Of a stretch of DNA of 5,191 nucleotides, positions 1 through 5,191 are shown piece by piece. Source of the DNA: Paludibacteraceae bacterium (GTDB lineage Bacteria; Bacteroidota; Bacteroidia; Bacteroidales; Paludibacteraceae). Where the stretch lies: positions 1 through 5,191 of the forward strand of contig JAGPGR010000153.1 of the NCBI GenBank assembly GCA_018055865.1, given 5' to 3'. Within the stretch, counting starts at the first letter, position 1, and every line of letters begins with the position of its first letter. Position numbers and translations under genes: made by a program. Under the pieces are notes generated by a model, which had not been told where the DNA came from, did not search any database, and saw only the letters and a list, made by a program, of their open reading frames with translations.

Positions 1-407
1 GAGCTATTCGCCACTTTCCTATGATTATGGTGGGAAATGCCCTCTCATTCCCCGATACGGTCAGTATTCGCCTGCTGAGTCCGGTCAACGATTCGCTCCT
101 CAACGACACTATTCATACTATGTTCGGGAATAAAAAGGAGTTGATTGATTTCTTTATCCGGAATATTGTTTATCCCCATCAACTGAAAGATTTGAACATG
201 GAGGACGATCTTCATCTCCTGATGAAAATAGACAAGGATGGTGTATTGACTGAAAGTGAAGTGCTTAATGCTGAAATTCCTGAAATGAAGCAGGAAGTAC
301 TCCGTGTCTCAAAGTTGCTGCCAGCACTACTGATGACCGATAAGTCGGGTCGAAAAATTAATTCCTTTATCCAGTTGCCTATTTCATTCCGGATTTTGAA
401 ATTGTAA
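1..407 (+). CDS. TonB C-terminal-like domain protein (3' end only)
   Basis: This is the C-terminal 134 residues of a longer protein. The frame is open from base 3 to the TAA at 405-407, so the internal ATG at 21 is probably not the true start. The last ~90 residues resemble the C-terminal domain of TonB-family energy transducers. They begin with an aromatic/Asn-Ile-Val-Tyr-Pro segment (FFIRNIVYP), continue with a KIDKDG turn between two strands and a helix containing EVLRVSKLLP, and end in a short strand, LPISFRIL. In that family the domain contacts TonB-dependent outer-membrane receptors in the periplasm, but Bacteroidota carry many TonB_C-like proteins of unknown role, including ones linked to membrane sensors. 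The N-terminal part that would show a membrane anchor or another domain lies outside the window. The domain assignment rests on motif spacing only, and the function is not established. Confidence 0.6.
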   Translation, partial: AIRHFPMIMVGNALSFPDTVSIRLLSPVNDSLLNDTIHTMFGNKKELIDFFIRNIVYPHQLKDLNMEDDLHLLMKIDKDGVLTESEVLNAEIPEMKQEVLRVSKLLPALLMTDKSGRKINSFIQLPISFRILKL

Positions 408-559
408 TCAGAAGTCAACATAATTTGTAAAATTCACACTATCGGTATGTCTTTCGTGTTCCCGGTACATATAGGCTTTGTGATTTCTTGTAATATTTTT
501 TTATGAAGTTTTCTCTCTTCATTCATCCAACAACACTTCACGCGTTTTCTTACCACAAA

Positions 560-593
560 CTTGTCATTAATCCAAAAATTGCAGTTAATTTTG
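560..593 (+). promoter_or_regulatory. Likely Bacteroidota-type promoter for lrgAB
   Basis: TAATTTTG at 586-593 matches the Bacteroidota -7 consensus TAnnTTTG exactly. A CTTG at 560-563 could be a weak -33 element (consensus TTTG); the 22-base spacing is slightly long. Transcription would begin near base 600, giving a leader of about 60 bases before lrgA. The leader is A-rich just ahead of the ATG and has no Shine-Dalgarno site, as is usual in this phylum. The rest of the 408-663 gap shows no gene or convincing terminator. Confidence 0.5.
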
Positions 594-663
594 CATCACT
601 TTCAGGGAATAGAATGATTGAATTGTCTTTAGCCTGAATAAAAACGTATAAAATCATAAAAAC

Positions 664-1038
664 ATGATACGACAAGGTGCCATTATTTTCGGATGTCTGG
701 CTGTGGGTGAACTGATTGTGCATTTCACTTCGGTAAGTCTTCCTTCCAGCATTATCGGGATGTTGTTACTGACGCTGCTTTTGTCCTTAGGATGGATAAA
801 GCTGGCGTGGGTCAAAGGGCTTGCTGATTTTCTGGTCGGTACGCTGCCCTTTTATTTTATACCTGCCGGAGTAGGCGTCATGCTCCATTTCGATTTAATA
901 GCTGCTTCATTCTGGCCTATCGTAGTGGCTTCAGCAGCAAGTACAGTGCTGGTGCTGGTGGTAACGGGATGGACACACCAGCTGATCCGGAACAAAAGCC
1001 GTAAAACAGGAGATAATCAGAAAATCACAGACGTATGA
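664..1038 (+). CDS. lrgA: CidA/LrgA family membrane protein
   Basis: This is a 124-residue inner-membrane protein, a normal length for the CidA/LrgA family. Four hydrophobic segments are visible, at about residues 4-22, 26-46, 57-76 and 84-107, followed by a basic, polar tail. Family hallmarks include LPSSIIGM at 26-33, the GWIKLAWV stretch and FIPAGVGVM at 65-73. In staphylococci the family was described as holin-like regulators of murein hydrolase activity and cell lysis. In Bacillus subtilis the related PftA/PftB pair moves pyruvate, and a plant LrgAB-like fusion (PLGG1) carries glycolate/glycerate, so small organic acid transport is the better guess here; the substrate cannot be read from the sequence. 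The ATG at 664 is the first ATG after an in-frame TAA at 649-651. The stop overlaps the start of lrgB. No LytTR-type regulator gene lies next to it in this window. Confidence 0.9.
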   Translation: MIRQGAIIFGCLAVGELIVHFTSVSLPSSIIGMLLLTLLLSLGWIKLAWVKGLADFLVGTLPFYFIPAGVGVMLHFDLIAASFWPIVVASAASTVLVLVVTGWTHQLIRNKSRKTGDNQKITDV

Positions 1039-1742
1039 ACGGAATATTTCAGAACGAACTTGTCATCGTTACCTTTACAATTATTATATACTGGCTGGCA
1101 CAGAAACTCCAGGCCAGAACGGGTTTTATACTGCTCAATCCCATACTTATCACCATACTTATCATCATAGCGTTTCTGATGATTTTCAATATCGATTACC
1201 AAACCTACCATAACGGAAGTAAATACATCGATTTCTTACTCAAACCTGCTGTTGTGGCATTGGGAGTTCCACTTTACAAGCAACTGAAAGTAATCAAAAA
1301 ACAAGCGCTGAATATCGTCATTTCTCAATTAGCCGGCTGCATTACAGGTATTGTTTCGGTGGTGCTCATAGCTAAGCTCATGGGTGCTTCCAAAGAAATT
1401 ATTTTCTCACTGGCTCCCAAGTCGGTTACTACACCCATTGCCATCGAGATATCCAGGTCCATTGGCGGCATTGCACCGCTTACGGCGTCGGTGGTGATAG
1501 TGGTGGGTATTTTCGGAGCAGTTTTCGGGTACAGCATTCTGAAACTGACGGGAGTTAGGAATCCGATGGCTCAAAGTCTGTCGATGGGAAATGCAGCCCA
1601 TGCCATCGGCACTTCCAAGTCCATGGAAATCAGCCCTGTGTTTGGAGCTATGTCGAGCATCGGACTTATTGTAAACGGCATTTTTACTGCTATTCTGGCA
1701 CCCTGGGTGTTGAAATTGATGGGAATCTGGATCGTGTTTTAA
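1035..1742 (+). CDS. lrgB: CidB/LrgB family membrane protein
   Basis: This is a 235-residue polytopic inner-membrane protein, full length for the LrgB family. Conserved blocks appear in the expected order: a YxxGxKYIDFLLKPAVVALGVPLY region (residues ~57-81), PKSVTTPIAIEIS at 128-140, GGIAPLTA at 144-151 and GNAAHAIGTSKSME at 185-198. Hydrophobic segments fill most of the rest. It is the partner of the preceding lrgA: its ATG (1035-1037) overlaps the lrgA TGA (1036-1038) as ATGA, which suggests translational coupling and a fixed ratio of the two proteins. No separate ribosome binding site is visible. The pair probably forms a transport or holin-like complex, with pyruvate or a similar small organic acid as candidate substrate by analogy with B. 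subtilis PftAB. A 12-base tandem duplication lies in the second hydrophobic segment (residues ~36-43). Confidence 0.92.
   Translation: MNGIFQNELVIVTFTIIIYWLAQKLQARTGFILLNPILITILIIIAFLMIFNIDYQTYHNGSKYIDFLLKPAVVALGVPLYKQLKVIKKQALNIVISQLAGCITGIVSVVLIAKLMGASKEIIFSLAPKSVTTPIAIEISRSIGGIAPLTASVVIVVGIFGAVFGYSILKLTGVRNPMAQSLSMGNAAHAIGTSKSMEISPVFGAMSSIGLIVNGIFTAILAPWVLKLMGIWIVF
1141..1164 (+). repeat. 12-base perfect tandem duplication inside lrgB
   Basis: CCATACTTATCA occurs twice in direct succession (1141-1152 and 1153-1164). The unit is a multiple of three and encodes Ile-Leu-Ile plus Thr or Ile within a membrane segment of LrgB, so the reading frame is kept. It may be a small slippage duplication or chance in a hydrophobic, low-complexity segment. 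Confidence 0.75.
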
Positions 1743-1835
1743 TTCCGGCTCCTTTTATTTATCCCGGCTCAGAACCCAACTTCTGCAGGCAGGTTCAAAA
1801 CTTCCCTCAGATGCTTATTTTTCGGGATTTTTCAC

Positions 1836-1843
1836 TAAATTTG
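1836..1843 (+). promoter_or_regulatory. -7 element match upstream of recQ
   Basis: TAAATTTG matches the Bacteroidota -7 consensus TAnnTTTG exactly. Transcription would start near base 1850, about 16 bases before the recQ ATG at 1866. No clear TTTG -33 element is seen at the usual distance, only T-rich sequence around 1815-1822. The site supports recQ being transcribed on its own rather than only by read-through from lrgAB, whose last codon is 123 bases upstream of the recQ start. Confidence 0.5.
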
Positions 1844-1865
1844 TACCTCTTTGAACCGAAAAACC

Positions 1866-3770
1866 ATGCAGAATATCCACGAAATACTCAAAACCTACTG
1901 GGGATACGATCAGTTTCGACCGTTGCAGGCAGAAATCATCCAAAGCATTGCCACCGGACGCGATACGCTGGCACTGATGCCCACCGGAGGAGGCAAATCG
2001 CTCACTTTTCAGGTGCCAGCCATGGCCATGGAGGGTATTTGCATTGTAGTCACACCGCTTATTGCGCTGATGAAAGATCAGGTAGAGAATCTGAAAAAAC
2101 AGAATGTGTCCGCAGCAGCCATTTTTTCGGGTATGACGCATGCCGAAATACTCAAAACACTCGAAAACGCGGTCTTTGATGCCTATAAATTTCTGTATGT
2201 TTCGCCCGAAAGGCTCTCAACCGAGATTTTTATCAAAAAAGTAACCCAAATGAACGTCAGCATGATAGCAGTTGACGAAGCGCATTGCATTTCGCAGTGG
2301 GGATATGATTTTCGCCCTTCATACCTACGGATAGCCGAAATCCGCTCACTTATGCCGGATGTGCCGGTGCTGGCACTTACAGCTACTGCTACAGCCGAAG
2401 TGGTAGACGATATTCAGGTGCAGCTTCAGTTCAAACAGAAAAATGTTTTCCGGAAAAGTTTTCATCGTCATAACTTAATCTACGTGGTGCGGAATGCGGA
2501 AAACAAAAACGACCAATTGTTTAAAATCCTTAAAAGTGTGTCGGGGACTTCAGTGGTGTACGTTCGCAACCGTAAAAAAACGAAAGAAATAGCCGATCTG
2601 CTGAATCAAAACGGCATCAAAGCGGATTATTTTCATGCCGGGCTCAAAAATGAAACCAAAGATGAACGTCAGGCACGCTGGAAATCGAACGAGACGCGAG
2701 TCATTGTTGCCACCAATGCTTTCGGTATGGGCATCGATAAACCGGATGTACGCACGGTGGTGCACATGGACCTGCCCGATTCGCTCGAAGCATACTTTCA
2801 GGAAGCAGGCAGGGCCGGACGCGACGAGAAGAAAGCCTTTGCGGTATTGCTTTTCAACAAATCGGATGAAACAAAACTTCGCAAGCGGATTGCCGATACT
2901 TTTCCGCCTAAAGAAAAAGTCAAAGAAGTGTATACGGCACTGGGAGCTTACTATCAGATAGGGATAGGGTCGGGACTCGACAGAACTTTTGTTTTTGATA
3001 TCAATGAATTTTGCGGCAGGTTTCATTTCCCGATTCTGGTGGCTCACAGTTCCCTGAAAATACTGCAACAAGCGGGCTATGTGGAACTTACCGACGAACA
3101 GGACAGTTCATCCATGGTGCTTTTTACACTGAGAAAAGACGATCTGTATGAACTGAAAAATACCCCCGAACAGGAAAAACTCATTCATATGCTGTTACGC
3201 TCCTACACCGGATTATTCACAGATCTGACAGCCATCAACGAAGAAACCATGGCAGCCAGATTGGGGTGGGGGCGTGAGGAGCTTTACGTCAAACTCTCTG
3301 AACTGGCTCATTTGGGAGTGATTAAGTACATTCCCCGCCGAAAAACCCCTTTCCTTACTTTTGTTCAGGAGCGTGAAAGCACCGAAAGACTTTTCCTGAG
3401 CTCCAAAGTGTATGATGAGCGCAAAGACAGGTACATCAAAAGGGTGAAAAGCGTACTCGACTATGCCAAAGAAGAAAACCTTTGCAGAAATCAGATATTG
3501 CTCAGCTATTTCAATGAAACAGATTCAAAGCCTTGCGGCAAATGTGACGTTTGTCAGCAAAAAAAGGAAAAGGAATTAAGTAACGAGGAGTTTCAGAAAA
3601 TCAAAGATGCTATTGAAATATTACTGAGTAAGAATGAAAGTACCGCCCGTAACTTGTTGAATGAATTGCCTTACAAAGAAAATAAAATCCTGCAGGTGTT
3701 GCGTTATTTGATGGATAATAAGCAGATCCGTCAGAATGAACGAATGAAAATAACATGGATTAAAGAGTAA
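1866..3770 (+). CDS. recQ: RecQ-family ATP-dependent DNA helicase (short Bacteroidota type)
   Basis: This is a 634-residue superfamily 2 helicase that uses ATP to unwind DNA 3'-5' in recombination and replication-fork repair. All core motifs are present: motif 0 YDQFRPLQ (14-21), Walker A PTGGGKS (39-45), TPLIALMKDQ (63-72), DEAH with the RecQ aromatic-rich loop HCISQWGYDFRP (137-151), TATAT (172-176), FHAGL (256-260), VATNAFGMGIDKPDVR (motif V) and QEAGRAGRD (312-320, with arginine fingers). After the core comes a region of ~190 residues that looks winged-helix-like, then the zinc site C540, C557, C560, C563 (CRNQILLSYF...CGKCDVC). A short helical C-terminus (574-634) follows, and no HRDC domain is evident. 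In E. coli RecQ the zinc site directly follows the core, so the order differs here. A TTG at 1851 could extend the frame by five codons. I chose the ATG at 1866 because the helicase N-terminus starts there and the TTG falls at the predicted transcription start. Confidence 0.95.
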   Translation: MQNIHEILKTYWGYDQFRPLQAEIIQSIATGRDTLALMPTGGGKSLTFQVPAMAMEGICIVVTPLIALMKDQVENLKKQNVSAAAIFSGMTHAEILKTLENAVFDAYKFLYVSPERLSTEIFIKKVTQMNVSMIAVDEAHCISQWGYDFRPSYLRIAEIRSLMPDVPVLALTATATAEVVDDIQVQLQFKQKNVFRKSFHRHNLIYVVRNAENKNDQLFKILKSVSGTSVVYVRNRKKTKEIADLLNQNGIKADYFHAGLKNETKDERQARWKSNETRVIVATNAFGMGIDKPDVRTVVHMDLPDSLEAYFQEAGRAGRDEKKAFAVLLFNKSDETKLRKRIADTFPPKEKVKEVYTALGAYYQIGIGSGLDRTFVFDINEFCGRFHFPILVAHSSLKILQQAGYVELTDEQDSSSMVLFTLRKDDLYELKNTPEQEKLIHMLLRSYTGLFTDLTAINEETMAARLGWGREELYVKLSELAHLGVIKYIPRRKTPFLTFVQERESTERLFLSSKVYDERKDRYIKRVKSVLDYAKEENLCRNQILLSYFNETDSKPCGKCDVCQQKKEKELSNEEFQKIKDAIEILLSKNESTARNLLNELPYKENKILQVLRYLMDNKQIRQNERMKITWIKE

Positions 3771-3829
3771 GGATAAAAAATTGATTTAAATTATCGAAGG
3801 TTCACTCCTGCTTTTCAAAAAATATAAAT

Positions 3830-3837
3830 TATCTTTG
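3830..3837 (+). promoter_or_regulatory. -7 element match upstream of the E2-like gene
   Basis: TATCTTTG matches TAnnTTTG exactly. A weak -33 candidate, CCTG at 3807-3810, lies 19 bases upstream. Transcription would begin near base 3844, leaving a leader of about 26 A/T-rich bases before the ATG at 3870. Since the recQ stop is at 3770, the gene probably has its own promoter. Confidence 0.5.
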
Positions 3838-3869
3838 AACTTTTTCGAAAACATTTAAACTAGTAACGT

Positions 3870-4793
3870 ATGAAAGTTTACAAAGAAAACAAGTTGCGGT
3901 ACTTCCGCTGGCATTGGGGCGACAGGTACGACGCCTGGCGCGTACGCAAGGTTGACCCGGTATTTTCGGTTATTCCATATTTCCTCCGAACCCGTATGGA
4001 TGCGCAGAATTATTTCGAAGAAAAAATTCCTATCGACAATATCGAAGCATTCATTCGGGAACACAAAGAAGAAATACCCGGACTTACCCTCATGCATGTG
4101 GTTATTGCAGCTATGGTGAGGCTCATTTCTCAACGCCCGAATCTGAACCGATTCGTGATGTGGAATAAAATTTTTGCCCGAAATTACCTGAACATTTCCA
4201 TAGCTGTAAAACGTACACTCTCGGACGAAGGCGAGGAAACGCTGATAAAACCTTATTTTCTGCCAACAGATACGTTGTATGATGTAGTAAAAAAAATAAA
4301 AAAAGAGCAGGAAGAAAATCAGCAGGTTGGTCAGCAGAATGCATCGGATATGATTTCAAAAATACTGGGTGTATTACCCGATTTTATGATGAGAATTGTC
4401 GTATTCTCCCTCTTGTGGATGGATAAAGTCGGACTTTTACCGAGGTTTATCGAGCAGGCAAGCCCCTGGCATTGTAGTTTCTTTCTGACTAATATTGGCT
4501 CGATAGGCGTGGAATCTATTTACCATCATTTATATGAATTTGGCAATTGCAGCATATTTGTGGCATTGGGAAAAAAATCGCAACGACATACAGTTAACAG
4601 AACAGGAGAAGTAAAGCCTTACAAAAGTATCCTTTTGAAATTTGTGCTCGACGAACGTATCTGCGATGGTTATTATTATGCCTCCTCCATGCGCACCTTT
4701 GCCAAAATATTCCAGAATCCCCAACAATTGCTGACTCCTCCCGAAAAAGTGTTGGTGGACGAAGGTGTGAAATGGAAGAGAATTGATATTTAG
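3870..4793 (+). CDS. Stand-alone 2-oxo acid dehydrogenase E2-like (CAT-fold) protein, catalytic His replaced
   Basis: This 307-residue protein resembles the catalytic domain of E2 acyltransferases, the chloramphenicol acetyltransferase fold. It has a conserved N-terminal half (PIDNIEAF, LTLMHVVIAAMVRLISQRPNLN at 72-93, NISIAVKR), a charged helix (140-155), a hydrophobic stretch (172-190), then FFLTNIGSIG at 204-213, which aligns with the FTxSNLG strand of E2, and DERICDGYY at 261-269, which aligns with the active-site DHRxxDG. Glu262 stands where the catalytic His is expected, while D266 and G267 are kept. No lipoyl or E1/E3-binding domain is present, and no E1 or E3 genes are nearby, so it is unlikely to serve in a normal dehydrogenase complex. 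The substrate is unknown; acyl transfer to another acceptor, or a non-catalytic role, are both possible. In-frame TAG and TAA codons at 3861-3866 make the ATG at 3870 the first possible start. The stop TAG runs into a repeat array. Confidence 0.75.
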   Translation: MKVYKENKLRYFRWHWGDRYDAWRVRKVDPVFSVIPYFLRTRMDAQNYFEEKIPIDNIEAFIREHKEEIPGLTLMHVVIAAMVRLISQRPNLNRFVMWNKIFARNYLNISIAVKRTLSDEGEETLIKPYFLPTDTLYDVVKKIKKEQEENQQVGQQNASDMISKILGVLPDFMMRIVVFSLLWMDKVGLLPRFIEQASPWHCSFFLTNIGSIGVESIYHHLYEFGNCSIFVALGKKSQRHTVNRTGEVKPYKSILLKFVLDERICDGYYYASSMRTFAKIFQNPQQLLTPPEKVLVDEGVKWKRIDI

Positions 4794-4832
4794 TCGAATA
4801 GTTGAATAGTTGAATAGTTGAATAGTTGAATA
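4793..4832 (+). repeat. Tandem GTTGAATA array (five 8-base units)
   Basis: One variant unit GTCGAATA (4793-4800) is followed by four perfect GTTGAATA units (4801-4832). The array begins at the last base of the upstream stop codon TAG. Read on the minus strand it gives peptide text such as NYSTIQLF, which I associate with spurious open frames in Bacteroidota genomes; here that frame has no coding value. The copy number probably varies by slippage. Confidence 0.92.
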
Positions 4833-4852
4833 GTAAATTGTAAATTGTAAAT
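4833..4852 (+). repeat. Tandem GTAAATT array (7-base unit, nearly three copies)
   Basis: GTAAATT at 4833-4839 and 4840-4846 is followed by a partial unit GTAAAT (4847-4852). It abuts the GTTGAATA array directly, with a change of period from 8 to 7. Together the arrays fill most of the gap before the agmatine deiminase gene. Confidence 0.88.
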
Positions 4853-4870
4853 AAAAGGTGTCTTACTAAC

Positions 4871-5191
4871 ATGGAACCTGAAACTGAAAACAAGAAACCC
4901 AAAATAAGGATGCCTGCCGAATGGGAGCCCCAGTCATTTGTCCAGCTCACCTGGCCGCATGCCGGTACTGACTGGGCTGAAATGCTGGATGAGGTGTGGG
5001 ATTGTTTTGATACTATCGCTCGTGAAATTGTAAAACGCCAAAACCTTTTGGTAGTTTGTGCTGAGGAAGAGGCAATTAGGGAACGATTGAAAGATTTGCC
5101 ACAGGACAGAATCACCTATGCTCAGATTCCTTCCAACGACACTTGGGCACGCGATCACGGTGGAATTACGATTTTGAAAAATGATATGCCG
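4871..5191 (+). CDS. aguA: Agmatine deiminase, N-terminal part (cut by window end)
   Basis: The first 107 residues of a member of the agmatine deiminase/bacterial peptidylarginine deiminase (PAD_porph) family are present; full-length members have about 340-370 residues. Agmatine deiminase hydrolyses agmatine to N-carbamoylputrescine and ammonia in the cytoplasm, on the arginine decarboxylase route to putrescine. Visible hallmarks are RMPAEWEPQSFVQLTWPH (residues 13-30) and NDTWARDHGG (89-98), which holds active-site Asp and Arg residues of the family. No signal peptide is seen, which favours a cytosolic agmatine enzyme over a secreted peptidylarginine deiminase. The catalytic Cys and His lie beyond the window. 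The ATG at 4871 follows an in-frame TAA at 4841-4843 within the repeat; a second ATG at 4910 (Met14) would remove only a charged tail. A weak purine run, AAGGTG at 4855-4860, could act as ribosome binding site. An N-carbamoylputrescine amidase gene may follow. Confidence 0.9.
   Translation, partial: MEPETENKKPKIRMPAEWEPQSFVQLTWPHAGTDWAEMLDEVWDCFDTIAREIVKRQNLLVVCAEEEAIRERLKDLPQDRITYAQIPSNDTWARDHGGITILKNDMP

Noticed and set aside
503..522. Inverted repeat ATGAAG / CTTCAT with an 8-base loop, after a T run, in the gap before lrgA
   Set aside because: The stem is only six mostly A/T pairs, and no U tract follows it on the + strand. It is too weak to call a terminator or regulatory hairpin.
1745..1770. 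Direct repeat CCGGCTC, two copies 19 bases apart, after lrgB
   Set aside because: Seven bases at this spacing is within chance, and nothing nearby suggests an operator or attachment site.
1772..1796. GAACC / GGTTC inverted repeat downstream of lrgB as a possible terminator
   Set aside because: A 5-base stem with a 15-base loop and no following T tract would be expected often by chance.
2550..3071. Open frame of 173 codons on the minus strand inside recQ
   Set aside because: It lies wholly opposite conserved RecQ helicase motifs, and its translation shows no recognisable protein features.
4833..4852. TAAATTG within the GTAAATT array as a promoter -7 element
   Set aside because: It is one T short of TAnnTTTG in every copy, so I do not count it as a promoter for aguA.
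4594..5115. Open frame of 173 codons on the minus strand crossing the repeats and the start of aguA
   Set aside because: It overlaps two well-supported + strand genes and reads through the tandem arrays as low-complexity peptide text, so it is a shadow frame.

Overview
The window looks like ordinary chromosomal DNA from a member of the Bacteroidota, probably the order Bacteroidales or a relative. Four signs point there. Three upstream regions carry a match to the Bacteroidota -7 promoter element TAnnTTTG. Translation starts are A/T-rich and lack strong Shine-Dalgarno sites. The RecQ has the domain order I associate with the shorter Bacteroidota paralogue. The tandem GTTGAATA and GTAAATT arrays near the right end are of a kind I associate with intergenic DNA in this phylum. 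Genus cannot be set from the sequence alone. All six genes lie on the + strand.

Layout: (1) 1-407, the 3' end of a gene whose product ends in a TonB C-terminal-like domain. (2) 408-663, a non-coding gap holding a likely promoter. (3) 664-1742, an lrgA-lrgB pair joined by a 4-base ATGA overlap, encoding a two-component membrane system of the CidA/LrgA and CidB/LrgB families. (4) 1743-1865, a gap with a promoter match. (5) 1866-3770, a 634-residue RecQ-family DNA helicase in which a winged-helix-like region separates the helicase core from the zinc-binding cysteines. (6) 3771-3869, a gap with a promoter match. (7) 3870-4793, a stand-alone protein resembling the catalytic domain of 2-oxo acid dehydrogenase E2, with Glu in place of the catalytic His. 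(8) 4793-4852, two abutting short tandem repeat arrays. (9) 4871 to the window end, the N-terminal part of an agmatine deiminase.

Only lrgA and lrgB form a clear operon. The other genes are separated by gaps of 77 to 256 bases, three of them with a promoter match, and their likely functions are unrelated: membrane transport or holin-like activity, DNA repair, an acyltransferase-like protein, and polyamine metabolism. I see no RNA gene, CRISPR array, insertion sequence, phage gene or convincing intrinsic terminator. I found no undescribed multi-gene system. The best leads are the E2-like protein with the altered active site and the repeat arrays beside it.
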